Position numbers and translations under genes: made by a program. The notes under the pieces are model-generated. The model searched no databases. It was not told the origin of the DNA and saw only the letters and a program-made list of their open reading frames with translations. A stretch of DNA of 64,000 nt from Xestospongia muta (taxonomy: Eukaryota > Porifera > Demospongiae > Haplosclerida > Petrosiidae). Positions 8,853 to 20,008 of this stretch are shown here, piece by piece (the first letter of the stretch is position 1; each line of letters opens with the position of its first letter). The stretch spans positions 6,957,229 to 7,021,228 of the forward strand of contig OY848921.1 in NCBI GenBank assembly GCA_963693285.1. Reading direction: 5' to 3'.

Positions 8853-10339
8853 CTTAATGATAGCAAGACTACATAATACAAGTTTTCTAATATTATGTAA
8901 CCGATGTATGGTTACGTTTGACATTAGCATTTGTGCAATATATTCTTGCTTTAAGTGAAAATGTAACTGTCTTGTCAAATAAATATAGAGTTTGTAAAGT
9001 ATGTCAATGTAGTGAGCCACATTGCTAAAGTGATATGTCATTTTAATATAATTAATTTATTTTGTGAGTGTTATTCATGACTGACTCTGTATATAGTACT
9101 ATATATTAACAGGTCATTTAGGATTTTTACTGAGTTTTGGAATGTGTATGTATAGACTTGTGACACACTCAAACCAGCTATATGTCAGCACTTTCTAATA
9201 ACAACAAATGTAATGCTTATAGACGTGATGTACTTGATGTATTACCATATATTATCTACATATCTAGTTTATAGCCATATATGGAATAAAATTGAATCTG
9301 GAATAACATGAATCTGGAATAACAAATTGATGTGTTATAATCACACACCATTATTTGCAATGCATATGATACTGTACTAGAATTTGCTTGTACATAACTA
9401 CTGGTTACTTGAAAATGCTTTTTAAAGATAACATCCAGCTGTTGCTTGTGGCTTTATTATTGGGTAACTCACAAAAGATTACTTTTTGGCTTCTTAATTG
9501 AATTTGCTTTTAAGTATTGGCCATGGGTTACACTAATCTGGCTTTGTAAGTACAGTAGTCTGAAACTAGACCACAGTAGGAATGATAGTATAAACATCTC
9601 TATATATTAGTCACACAATGAAACAGGATCTCATTAAATGTATATAGGGCTTTAAGTTGTGGCTACTATATAGGAATATTTATTTGATATAACAATGTTA
9701 TTATACAAAACAAGGAATGTATGTACTAAATGAACTAAGACAATTACCACTTCATCATACTATAAGATTTGATTAAAGCTTATTGCCAAGTGCCATAGCT
9801 CAAGGCAACTAATCAGTTTTTACAGTGTATAGAGAGCATACGATCAGTCAAAATATAATTAAGATAAAAGAGCAATGTTGTTATATATGTTGTGAACTCT
9901 GTAGTATATTATGTTGTATGTGGTTTCATAGATACAAAATATATGTTTGATACATGGAGATTAAAAAATAAAATGATTATATATATTAGTTGGGAAAAAT
10001 GTTTAAAAGCAACACAAATTGATATTTGATTTTTAAAGAAATGATGGTGCACCAGTACTGTAAAAAGAGATTCGTTGATTCAACTATAAAAACTTTTTAA
10101 CAAAATAAGTTTCAATTGATACTTAAAAAAATCAATTTTTACAGTGTATAGAGAGCAAATAGCCTTCCTTCCATACCAAGAGAAAGCAACATATGCCCTA
10201 CCCTTATTTATCACTTATTAGAATAAACAATACATATCTACTCAGGTATGACTTCAGGACTTATAATATAGTGCTGCCCACCACTTTTTTACAACTTATT
10301 TACTATTTCCTATTATTGGTACACCCCAGCTCTGTTTAA
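8853..10339. other. 3' flank and spacer
   Basis: AATAAA lies at 8978-8983. The first 900 bases are the usual channel 3' flank. From about 9850 the sequence resembles 57680-57790 and the end of the window (flanks of the 55.3 and 61.5 kb genes), and from about 10150 the upstream of the relic at 54520. No gene is seen. Confidence 0.65.
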
Positions 10340-11112
10340 TGCAAACATAGCTATAGCATCATGTGAAGGCACCAATAGGCAAATTGGAAGATGTCGCTAC
10401 AATAACTGCTACTTGATATAATCGCTTAAAGAGACATCATTGTATCTGTATGTACTGCCTCAGGTCTTCAAAGGAAGATCAATAACATGTCAAGTTGTTT
10501 GGGGGGCTTTTTTCTGGTTAGTTTATTTATTGGATGTATATACACTGTTGTTGATAACTTGTGCATTATATCAAAAAGACTGCTATTACAACTGTTGCTG
10601 TAGAAAGAACTGACCTAACTGGATTGCCTTTTCGAGCACTGACTATATATTTGTAGTCTCAATGCATATAAGCCTTCAGAGATTGCTCAATTACAGAATT
10701 TCTATTTAACCCAGACTTTGCCTATGATATCAGTGCAGTAAATAACTCTCAGAGATGTGAGGAAGTTCTAAGCAATATTACTAAAAGATATCCCAAATCT
10801 TGCTATGTGGGAACCCATTCAAAAATCATTTCCAAATATTGTTACTACTGTTGGTATATTCAAGGTACTAATAGTAAACTCTATCACTGTGAAAGGAACT
10901 ACAACCTGTATTTACATCTCGTAGTGTCTGTTATACTATTACTAGTATTACTAATGGAAATCATAATCATTATGTCACATACATTGGAGCAAATTATGGA
11001 TTAAAAATTATATTTAATGTAAGTGAAATAAGTCATTCATCTTTTAAAGGAAACTCGGGCATCAAAATAGTAGTTCATGAAAAATATGACATTGCTAGAC
11101 CTAATCTTTAGC
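10340..11112 (+). pseudogene. DEG/ENaC pseudogene, N-terminal half, cut by gypsy copy A
   Basis: It aligns best to the channel at 55311. Recognisable are the RCRYNN-like start, KETSL, the TM1 region, the FPAVTVC counterpart, SLNAY, LFNP and NPDFAYD, up to DIARPNL. Many frameshifts and stops interrupt it. It stops at 11112 where a truncated Ty3/gypsy element begins, and the matching downstream half resumes at 18706. A near-copy of its end is at 24571-24796. Confidence 0.8.
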
Positions 11113-11134
11113 CCAAGTTTTCAGGCCAAGGCCT

Positions 11135-11887
11135 GTGCCTTTTGCTTTGAGGAAAAACATTGAACAAGAGTTACAGCAATTGGAAGATGCCAACATCCTA
11201 ACCAAAGTTAGCTATAGTAGTTGGGCAGAACGTATTGTCGCTGTTCCAAAAAAAGATGGGAAACTAAGAATTTGTGATGAATACAAAGTTACTATAAACC
11301 CCTCTCTTGAGATTGAAAAGCATCCCTTGCCTAAGATGGATGATCTGTTTGCTACACTTTCTGGTTGTAAAATCTTCTCAAAAATCGATCTATCACAAGC
11401 ATATCAACAGATGACACTACACGAAGATAGTAGACACCTTGTAACAATCAATACTCATCGTGGGTTGTATCAATACAATGGGCTCCCCTTTGGGGTTGCC
11501 TCAGTGCCTGCATTATTTCAACGTGCGATGGATACCTTACTGCAAGGAATTCCAAATGTGCTCTGTTATATTGATGATATCCTGATGACAGGATCTATCT
11601 TAAAGCAGCATATGGAGAGTCTGGAAGAAGCGTTGAAGAGACTGGCCAATGAAGGAATCACAGTGAAATACAGTAAGTGTGAGTTTCTAACTAATCAAGT
11701 AGAGTACTTGGGTCATGTAATAGATGAAAAAGGGTTGCATTCCTCAGATAAAATGCTTCAAGCTATTCTCAATGCCCCAGTACCCCAAAATACACAACAG
11801 TTGTGCTCCCTGTTGGGATTAGCAACTATTATAGCAAATATGTGTCTAATTTGGCTTCAGTTCTACACCCACTTAATCAACTGTTAA
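11135..11887 (+). pseudogene. Gypsy-type reverse transcriptase, copy A
   Basis: About 250 residues of an RT palm and fingers are open. Motifs in order are KKDGKLRICDEYK, DLSQAYQQM, LPFGVASVPALFQRAMD and the active-site YIDDI (with CYIDDILMTG), followed by the ECEFL-type KCEFLTNQVEYLGH region. It ends with a frameshift before RNase H. The N-terminal start is artificial because the element is truncated. Confidence 0.9.
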
Positions 11888-12656
11888 GACTAGATACTAA
11901 ATGGAATTGGACTACTGAATGTGACCAAGCTCTAACCACTGTCAAGAAAAGTTAGTATCCAATTGGTTACTTGTGCATTATGACAGTCAACTTCCCCTAA
12001 GTTTAGCTACTGATGCCTCTGCCTATGGTGTGGGTGCAGTTATTTCACATTCATTCCTAATGGTTCAGAAAAACCAATTGCCTTTGCATCATGCACCCTC
12101 ACCCCTGCTGAGAAAATCTATCCTCAAATTGAGAAAGAGGCCCTATCTTTAGTTTTTGGTGTTAAAAAATTCTATCAATACTTATATGGACGTAAATGTT
12201 TCCTTATAACAGACCATAAAACCTTGGCTACTATTTTGAGTCCTAATAAGGGTATTCCATCCTTAGCTGCAGCTAGAATGCAGCGTTAGGCCTTACTTCT
12301 TTTGGCCTACACATATTACATCTCCTATTAGGCCTACTAAATTACATGCTAATGCAGATGCCTTGTCAAGGCTACCTTTGTCCACTGATGAGAAAATTGA
12401 GGGTGTATGTTTTGATAGTATTTTTAATTTTGGTCAATTAGAAGCCTTACCTTTGACTGATAAACAACTGGCTTTAGCCACTTCTACTGACAGTATTTTG
12501 TCCAAGGTGCTCAAATATACTAAAACTAGTTGGCCTAGCAGTATATATCATGACTTTAAACCTTACTTTAATCGTAAACATGAACAAACTATTGAAGGAA
12601 ACTGTGTTACGTGGGGTATTTGCGTACTAGTGCCACTCAAATATAGGAGTAGAGTA
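11888..12656 (+). pseudogene. Gypsy RNase H and integrase N-terminal part, copy A
   Basis: This is a broken frame with RNase H landmarks (LATDASAYGVGAV, IEKEALSLVFGVKKF and TDHKTLATI), then LHANADALSRLPL. It runs into the spacer before the integrase zinc-binding region. Stops occur near 11955 and 12287. The reading is cut at 12656 by the pogo-type element and continues at 17402. Confidence 0.85.
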
Positions 12657-13008
12657 GAGTAAAGAATCAATATTCGGACACCATGTATATTCGGACGCTG
12701 ACCTGACGCTTCCAGTTCTTTCTAAACATTGATTTTACCATGATATTGTAACTCATAATGTTATTGTTTATTACCGCTAGTTTGGGCCGCTCTCGCTCAG
12801 GATATTGCCAGTACGAGTACGAAAAGTGAGAATATTCGGAAACGCCTATTTTCGGAAGAATTTACCAATCGTCGTACAGGCGTGTTGTTACTGTTTACGA
12901 AGACGTTTGTGTATCAATCATAGTAGCAAAAGAAGGTACTATTATTACACTATTTTGTGGCCAAAAATTATAAAATTTCTTCAAACACAAGTGAGCAAAA
13001 CAGCCCAG
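12657..13008 (+). repeat. Left terminal inverted repeat of the pogo-type element
   Basis: About 350 bp, nearly identical to the inverse of 17048-17399. This is unusually long for the pogo group, whose ends are typically tens of bases. It contains repeated ATATTCGGA and TTTCGGA motifs that could be transposase binding sites. Confidence 0.85.
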
Positions 13009-13130
13009 CTTTTTGTAATAGTGACAACCTCCATGAAAACTGACAGCTCCACCCATCTCGTCAATTTGAAACCTAGTGTTTTGAAAGGTAACACTTGTTA
13101 TCATGTAGTTGACTGTTTATCACATTTTAG

Positions 13131-16100
13131 ATGTTAAATTTGAAGGAACGCGTATTTTCATCTCATACTTTGGAAGTCTCAAGAGGAGGTGGTGGACAAC
13201 TGTCAAGACCTGCACGTTATAATAGTTGGAAGTCTGGTAATGAAGAGAAGCTACACAAGGCATATGAAGCTGTGAAGACCGATCGTATGACGTTAAGGCA
13301 AGCTTCAGAGGTTTTTGGTGTACCTAAAAGTACCTTGCATGATCGTTTAACCGGGAAAGTGTTATTTGGATCCCATAGTGGTCCTAGTAGACTCATGTCT
13401 GAAAGAGAGGAGGAAGAGCTTGTATCATTTCTTATCCATTGTGCATCAGTTGGATATCCTAGATCGAGAAAAGATATTCTTACTCTAGTCCAAACTATTC
13501 TTACAATGAAAGGTTACCATGGCACAGTATCATATGGTTGGTGGGATTCTTTTCGCAAGCGTCATCCAGATATTTCTTTGAGAAAAGCTGAGCCGTTGGC
13601 CCATCCTCGTGTTATTTGTAACACTCCTGAGGTCATCAATAAGTACTTTGATCTTTTGGAAGAAACTTTAGTAGAGAATGATTTACTGGAAAAACCATGC
13701 CAAATATTTAACTGTGATGAGTCAGGCTTTCCACTTGACCCAACAGCTCCCAAAGTAGTAGTAGCAAGAGGACAGAAACACCCATACAGTATATCGAGTG
13801 GAGACAAAACTCAAATTACTGTTTTGGTCTGTTGTAGTGCTGGAGGTTACGTTATCCCTCCATTTATTATCTACGACAGAAAGAATTTTTAGCCAGAAAT
13901 GACAGAGGGTGAAGTTCCTGGATCTAAGTATGGCCTATCAAGCAGTGGGTGGATGGATGGAGAATTGTTTGATTTATGGTTTCGTCACCATTTCCTTGCT
14001 TATGCTCCACCTGCACGCCCTCTGTTACTCCTCCTTGATGGCCATTCTTCTCACTACACTCCCAGTGTCATCGATAAGGCAGCTGAAGAAGGTGTGATTT
14101 TATTTTGTTTACCACCTCACTCGACACATCTCACTCAACCTTTAGACAAAACTTGTTTTGCTATGTTGAAGAGGTGTTGGCAAGCGGAATGCTATAACTA
14201 TAGAATAGAAAACCCCTTTAAGGCCATAAGTAGATATAACTTCTCCCACATTTTTCATAAAGCTTGGTTACGAGGAATGACAATGCAAAACATATCAACG
14301 AGTTTTCGAGTTACTGGTGTGTTTCCAGTGAATCGCGAAGTTGTCCTTCCACCTACTTCTTTACCATCTCCTAAACTATTACATTTGAAGAAAAATGGAG
14401 TATCATTCATACCATTGTACAGCCCACTACCAAAAAGGAAGTCATGTTCTGTTACTGACTTTACTCCTGAAGAAATGGCACTGTTTGAGAAAAGATACAA
14501 TGAAGGATATGATCTCACAAGTGAATCAAGATACAATCTATGGCTAGAAATGTATCATTCATCACAGCCTATTTGCACTGATACACATATAGTAAGTGAG
14601 TCAACACCAGTTGATGTTCATGATTACACTAATAATGATACTCCCTCTATGGTGAGTGTTCTGCCTTCAAGTGTTTTGGAAAAAGTTATTAGTCAGCAAC
14701 CTGTTGTCAAAATGCCAACAAAAGAATCTAAGAGTTCTGCAAGAATACTAACTAGTGAGGAAAACCGAAAAATTTTGAAGGAGAAAGAAAATCGGAAAAG
14801 AGAAGAAGAAGAAAGGAAAGCTGAAAAGAGAAGAACAAAAGCACGAAAAATTGGTAAGAGCAAATATATAGATATATTTTGAAGCATACTCCATCTATGT
14901 AGCATGTACTGTCTAAAACGTCTGTATAGTATTAGTAATGTTGCATTTTAGGTTTGGCTGCTGATAGGAAGTCTGTTGGCACACAAAATGTGCAAGCAAT
15001 GAAGGGAAATGAAGGTATTTTTAAATAGTAATGTCATTATTGAGGCATATTCTGCTGATCTGTTATATGATACTGATTTTAATGCATGTTTTTATATGGT
15101 AGAACAAACAATACAATTAATGTGATATTGTTGACTTGAAAATTTCTTACAAATGTTCTGATTATATTAGATGGTTCCAGTATTGATAATGAGTCGGTTA
15201 GACATACAAGGGTTAACAGTGGAGGTGGTAATGGAGTATTTATTTTTCAGTATATTATTGATTATTAGACTTAACGACTGTTCAGAAGGCTATTACTACT
15301 GCTACTACCACTAAGAGTTCAAAGAGAGGAGGTATTGAATTAATGATAGTAATCTGTTATTAATAGTTATTAGACTTAACTACTGGCCAGAAAGCTACTA
15401 CTGCTACTACCACTAGGAGTTCAAAGAGAGGAGGTATTGAATTAATAATAGTAATCTGTTATTAATAGTTATTAGACTTAACTACTGGTCAGAAGGCTAC
15501 TACTGCTACTACCACTAGGAGTTCAAAGAGAGGAGGTATTGAATTAATGATAGTAATCTGTTATTAATAGTTATTAGACTTAACTACTGGCCAGAAAGCT
15601 ACTACTGTTACTACCACTAGGAGTTCAAAGAGAGGAGGTATTGAATTAATGATAGTAATCTGTTATTAGTAGTTATTAGACTTAACTACTGGTCAGAAGG
15701 CTACTACTGCTTCTACCACTAGGAGTTCAAAGAGAGGAGGTATTGAATTAATGATAGTAATCTGTTATTAATAGCTATTAGACTTAACTACTGGCCAGAA
15801 AGCTACTACTGCTACTACCACTAGGAGTTCAAAGAGAGGAGGTATTGAATTAATGATAGTAATCTGTTATTAATAGTTATTAGACTTGACTACTGGTCAG
15901 AAGGCTACTACTGCTACTACCACAAGGAATTCAAAGAGAGGAGGTATTGAATTAATGATAGTAATCTGTTATTAATAGTTATTAGACTTAACTACTGGCC
16001 AGAAAGATACTACTGCTACTACCACTAGGAGTTCAAAGAGAGGAGGTATTGAATTAATGATAGTAATCTGTTATTAATAGTTATTAGACTTAACTACTGG

Positions 16101-16959
16101 TCAGAAGGCTACTACTGCTACTACCACTAGGAGTTCAAAGAGAGGAGGTATTGAATTAATGATAGCAATGTGTTATTAATAGTTATTAGACTTAACTACT
16201 GGCCAGAAAGCTACTACTGCTACTACCACTAGGAGTTCAAAGAGAGGAGGTATTGAATTAATGATAGCTATCTGTTATTAATAGTTATTAGACTTAACTA
16301 CTGGTCAGAAGGCTACTACTGCTACTACCACTAGGAGTTCAAAGAGAGGAGGTATTGAATTAATGATAGCTATCTGTTATTAATAGTTATTAGACTTAAC
16401 TACTGGCCAGAAAGCTACTACTGCTACTACCACTAGGAGTTCAAAGAGAGGAGGTATTGAATTAATGATAGTAATCTGTTATTAATAGTTATTAGACTTA
16501 ACTACTGGTCAGAAAGCTACTACTGCTACTACCACTAGGAGTTCAAAGAGAGGAGGTATTGACTTAATGATAGCTATCTGTTATTAATAGTTATTAGACT
16601 TAACTACTGGTCAGAAAGCTACTACTGCTACTACCACTAGGAGTTCAAAGAGAAGAGGTATTAAATTTTTGATAGTAATCTGTTATTAATTAGACTCAGA
16701 AGTTGCTGTTAGCAGTACTGGCAGAACTTACAGTGTAGAAACAAAAGGTAGAAGTATTAATGATTAAAGTTAAATTAATCTTTTGTACACAGATGATGAT
16801 CAGGACAAATATTGTATTTGTGGCAAAGAAGAATATGGAGATATGATTGCTTGTGATAGTATTAACTGTTCTGTAGAGTGGTTTCACTTTCCTTGTGTTG
16901 GGCTCAGTGAAAAACCAGAAGGAGATTGGTTTTGTATGGATTGTAGAAAGAAAGAATAA
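13131..16959 (+). CDS. Pogo-type transposase with 14 tandem mini-exons and PHD finger
   Basis: Exon 1 (13131-14853) has a psq-type HTH (about residues 28-77, RQASEVFGVPKSTLHDRL), a CENP-B-like HTH, and a DDE_1 core with Asp196 (CDESGF), Asp303 (LLLDGHSSH) and Asp339 (QPLDKTC), then a basic coiled tail. A single TAG interrupts codon 254. The donor at 14854 leads to exons 14952-15014 and 15171-15227, 14 mini-exons (15269-15331, then thirteen of 60 bp every 102 bp to 16657), 16694-16747, and a PHD exon at 16793-16959. All junctions are phase 1 and GT-AG, and the sum is 2907 bp, divisible by three. The linker repeat reads TTGQKATTATTTRSSKRG. The start is uncertain because an AG directly precedes the ATG (possible 5' exon). 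Confidence 0.8.
15269..16699 (+). repeat. 102-bp exon/intron satellite, 14 units
   Basis: Each unit is a 60-bp phase 1-1 exon plus a 42-bp intron that starts GTATTG and ends TTATTAG. The first unit has a 63-bp exon. The period is exactly 102 bp through unit 14 with no indels. Units 2-12 alternate between GGCCAGAAAG and GGTCAGAAGG, a 204-bp higher-order dimer whose differences are synonymous. The intron has stops in every frame, so the unspliced array cannot be translated through. Confidence 0.9.
16793..16959 (+). CDS. ING-like PHD finger exon of the transposase
   Basis: The last exon of the transposase gene. It encodes a complete C4HC3 zinc finger: YCIC, CDSINC, EWFHFPC and WFCMDC. The spacing and residues resemble ING-family PHD fingers, which read H3K4me3. 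The cage positions Tyr (of YCIC), Met (GDMIACD) and Trp (EWFHF) are all present. It is preceded by an acidic DDDQDK and ends two Lys-rich residues after the last Cys. Binding is inferred from the family. Confidence 0.85.
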
Positions 16960-17047
16960 TTTTGTTTGATGATTCAATGAATAATATTAAAATAATAATT
17001 ATTATTATTATTAATACCAAGATGGCGTCACGGACAGTTACAGAAAA

Positions 17048-17399
17048 CTGGGCTGTTTTGCTCACTTGTGTTTGAAGAAATTTTATAATTTTTGGCCACA
17101 AAATAGTGTAATAATAGTACCTTCTTTTGCTACTATGATTGATACACAAACGTCTTCGTAAACAGTAACAACACGCCTGTACGACGATTGGTAAATTCTT
17201 CCGAAAATAGGCGTTTCCGAATATTCTCACTTTTCTCACTCGTACTGGCAATATCCTGAGCGAGAGCGGCCCAAACTAGCGGTAATAAACAATAACATTA
17301 TGAGTTACAATATCATGGTAAAATCAATGTTTAGAAAGAACTGGAAGCGTCAGGTCAGCGTCCGAATATACATGGTGTCCGAATATTGATTCTTTACTC
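17048..17399 (-). repeat. Right terminal inverted repeat of the pogo-type element
   Basis: The inverse of 12657-13008 with few changes, ending directly at the TA duplication (17400-17401). Confidence 0.85.
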
Positions 17400-17401
17400 T
17401 A

Positions 17402-18525
17402 TTAAACAAATTGCACCAAGATTATCCAGGTATTAGCCAAATGAAAGCTATCGCGAGAAGTCATGCATGGTGGCCAGGAGTAGATTCTGATATAGACACC
17501 TTAGAAAAGTCATGTGAGCCTTGTTTATCTGTCAAGCTGTCTCTTCCTAAATCACCATTAAATCCATGGTTGTGGCCCGCTAAGCTTTGGGTTAGAACTT
17601 AGAATCCATGTGGACTTTGCTGGCCCAGTGTATGGTAAAACTTATTTTATTATAGTTGATGCCCACTTCAAATGGCCAGAAGTCTTTGAAATGACCTCAA
17701 CCACTACTTCAACCAGACAAATTAGTCTTAGACAATGGTCCACAGATCAGCTCTGAAGAGTTTCAACTATTTCTTAAATGCAATGGCATAAAACATTGCC
17801 GAACAGCTCCGTATCATCCGGCAATGAATGGCGCAGCAGCGAGATTTGTACAAACCTTGAAGAAATCAATTATGGCAAGAAGGAGAGATAAAAGGTCTAA
17901 TCAGCAAAAGTTGTCCAGCTTTCTCCTAACCTCACACCTCATGCTGTTACAGGAGTGCCCCCAAGTACCCTATTTATCAATTGCTACATTAAAACCGTAC
18001 TAGATTTGTTAAAACCAGACTATGAAAGGCAGAGTCTCCAAAAACAGGCTTATGGTGGACACAGTCATGAGAGAAATTTAATGGTTGGTGATGATGTTGT
18101 ACTCAAGATTCATCGTCACAAGTGTATCACTTGGCAGCCTGGTACTATTGTGGAAAAACTTGGCCCATGTCATGTATTGTAAATCTACATGGTGGTTCTT
18201 GGCAAAGGTGCCACATTGATCAGATTCGTAGATGGGAAGTTCTGACAGAGACTAGTGCAAGTACTCACTCTAGTGCCGTTATTGGTGATACAAACTCTGA
18301 GCTGAACGATGATATGACACAATTGAAATTTAGCCACATGGTAGAGATTCTGTTACATCAACCAATACTGGTGTTACTACTTCACCTTTCAATTCAGAAA
18401 CTAATTCAACTTCTACAGCATCCGATACACCTCAATCGTTTTCATTCAATTCACATTACCCTTAAATGTAATCAAAAACCTCCTGACAGATACATTTAGA
18501 CTCTCTTAATTTAAGTGGAGAGGAA
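17402..18525 (+). pseudogene. Gypsy integrase remainder, copy A
   Basis: This continues the integrase interrupted at 12656: HQDYPGISQM and ARSHAWWPGVDSDI with a CEPC finger, then the core (HVDFAGP, IIVDAHFKWPEV) and the C-terminal part (VGDDVVLKI). A stop follows KLWVRT. About 50 bp are deleted in the core relative to copy B (after ACCACTACTTCAA). Further frameshifts follow. Non-functional. Confidence 0.85.
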
Positions 18526-18705
18526 TGTAGTGTATTGAATTATTCATTAATACATGTGTTAATTGTCAGAATTATGTTATTACATATGATTATATTATGA
18601 GCATGCTCAGTTGGTTTTTTAGAAACATGTTCACTTTTTGATTGTGATTGTTGTATTCTCTTCTTATTCTTGTTGTAATCTTACTTTCCTAGCCCAGTTA
18701 TCACA
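18526..18705 (+). repeat. Gypsy 3' LTR-like end, copy A
   Basis: A purine tract (AGTGGAGAGGAA) ends at 18525 and is followed by TGTAGTGTATTG, the layout of a polypurine tract and LTR start. The segment runs to about CACA at 18705, where channel sequence resumes. The exact end is uncertain by a few bases, and no 5' LTR is present for comparison other than the copy at 27512. Confidence 0.65.
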
Positions 18706-19345
18706 ACATAGATCGTACCAGTAATGTTGGATGTATTGATAATCATGAGCTGTCCTTTTATCCACAATTTGAGTACTCTCAATTTGCTTGTAGACAGGAT
18801 TCTCTTGTTGAACATATAGCACAACCTAATACTTGTGACTGTATTCTTGACCCTGCTGCCAGACCTATTAGTGGTCATTATGGTAACACTCCCAATTGTA
18901 CATTTAATGATACTTGTTGTTTACAAAATCAAAGTTTTAGTTTCAATACACATTCAATATGTCCTATCTCATGTCATTTTGAATACTATGATAGTCGAGT
19001 AAGCTACATCAGGTTTTCTTCTGGTTTCTTTCTTAAAAGACTTGCAACATCTTCAAACAAAACCATTAAGACAATGCAAGGAAATTTTTTGTCAGTTATG
19101 TGTTCCTGGATGATTTACAAGTGACAACCACTACCACAGCATATTCCATTCAGTTTAAGGTTTCTTAGGAGACGTTGGAGGAAATATGGGATTATTTATC
19201 GAAGCTAGTGTTATATCATTACTGGAAAATCTTGTGCTCACACTTGATGAATTAAGGAGATTTTGTTTGTTTAACTAAATAATGCAAAAAGAAACTTAAT
19301 TGAATTGATACTACACTTCAACTTCCCGAAATAATTGGTGAATAA
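18706..19345 (+). pseudogene. DEG/ENaC pseudogene, C-terminal half
   Basis: It continues the channel relic cut at 11112: SNVGCIDNHELSFYPQ, EYSQFACRQ, NTCDCILDP, NTPNCTFNDTCCLQNQ, then the GGNMGLFIEAS form of TM2. A frameshift after NFLSVM and a stop end the reading. In the filter region GAS is replaced by EAS. It belongs to the diverged subfamily. Confidence 0.85.
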
Positions 19346-19570
19346 TGATTACCAAATTGCTGAGTTAGAAAAAAAGAAAAGAATCCATTAACTTAATATA
19401 TTTTATGTGAGTGTTTTAACTATTTTCTTGTTTGTTACATTATTACCTTGTTAATTAAATTGTTTTATTTTGCTTTTGTTTATTTTTAAAAAAATGAAAC
19501 TGTATTTTATTGTTTGCAAACAAAAATATGCTGTACGATATCATAGCTATTCTATATTCTATATATACAT

Positions 19571-19688
19571 AACTATCCTATGTGCATGCAAAACTGTTTT
19601 TTGATATGTTTTAACAGTGGTTTTGTTAACAAATCAAGTCACAAATATTTTGACAAAAGTGGTCCCATTTTTGCAAATAAGGTCACAT
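19571..19688. mobile_element. Half copy of the GTGACC MITE
   Basis: It matches the inverted left half of the complete MITE at 22325-22567 and ends AAGGTCACATTTG. The same half lies at 28558-28673 and 41758-41873, always between a C-terminal and an N-terminal channel relic, so it is part of the duplicated unit. Confidence 0.7.
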
Positions 19689-19726
19689 TTGTTATTCCAG
19701 ATTCATGTTACCACATAGGCTAAGCT

Positions 19727-20008
19727 ATGGCTAACAGATGCAATCCTGAAAACAACAATAAGCAAACTAGGTGTTGCAAAAGCGGAAGGTGTCGCTACAA
19801 TGACCAGTATTCAAAAAAATGGGTTGATGAGACATCACTGTACGGGATATATCATATCTTCAAAGGGAAATCTAAGATAAGACGAATTATTTGGGCACTT
19901 ATATTAGTTGGTTTAACTGCTGGATGTCTAATTGCTCAATTTGCTTTTGTTTATTTTAAAAAAATGAAACTGTATTTTATTGTTTGCAAACAAACATATA
20001 CTACATGA
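19727..20008 (+). pseudogene. DEG/ENaC N-terminal fragment with TM1 (93 codons)
   Basis: A clean start gives the channel N-terminus through TM1 (SLYGIYHIF, ILVGLTAGCL). It then jumps to IAQFA and runs into flank sequence, ending KQTYTT and stop. The joint uses short homology (ATTGCTCAATTTGC of the EIAQFAE codons, then TTTTGTTTATTTT of the flank). If expressed it would give a one-helix membrane peptide. Related copies at 28712 and 41910 have lost the start or gained a stop, so it is most likely a pseudogene. Confidence 0.75.

Larger units (their letters stand above)
12657..17399 (+). mobile_element. Pogo/Tigger-type DNA transposon with PHD-bearing transposase
   Basis: The 4743-bp element is bounded by GAGTAAAGAATCAATATTCG and its inverse, and flanked by a TA duplication (12655-12656 and 17400-17401). 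The empty site is preserved at 26343 in gypsy copy B. Inverted repeats are about 350 bp. The single gene inside encodes HTH and DDE domains, a tandem mini-exon block and a PHD finger. It inserted after the segmental duplication that produced copy B, so it is comparatively young. Confidence 0.92.
11113..18705 (+). mobile_element. Ty3/gypsy retrotransposon copy A, 5'-truncated and interrupted
   Basis: Reverse transcriptase, RNase H, chromodomain-less integrase and a 3' LTR-like end occur in order, but gag, protease and the 5' LTR are missing. It sits inside a channel pseudogene and is itself split by the pogo-type element (12657-17399). Copy B at 24797-27694 has the same 5' truncation point, so the truncation predates the segmental duplication. 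Stops and frameshifts show it is dead. Confidence 0.85.

Noticed and set aside
15269..16699. CRISPR-like or plain non-coding minisatellite
   Set aside because: There are no variable spacers. The unit splits into a constant phase 1-1 exon and a GT-AG intron with matching phases on both sides, so an exon array explains it better.
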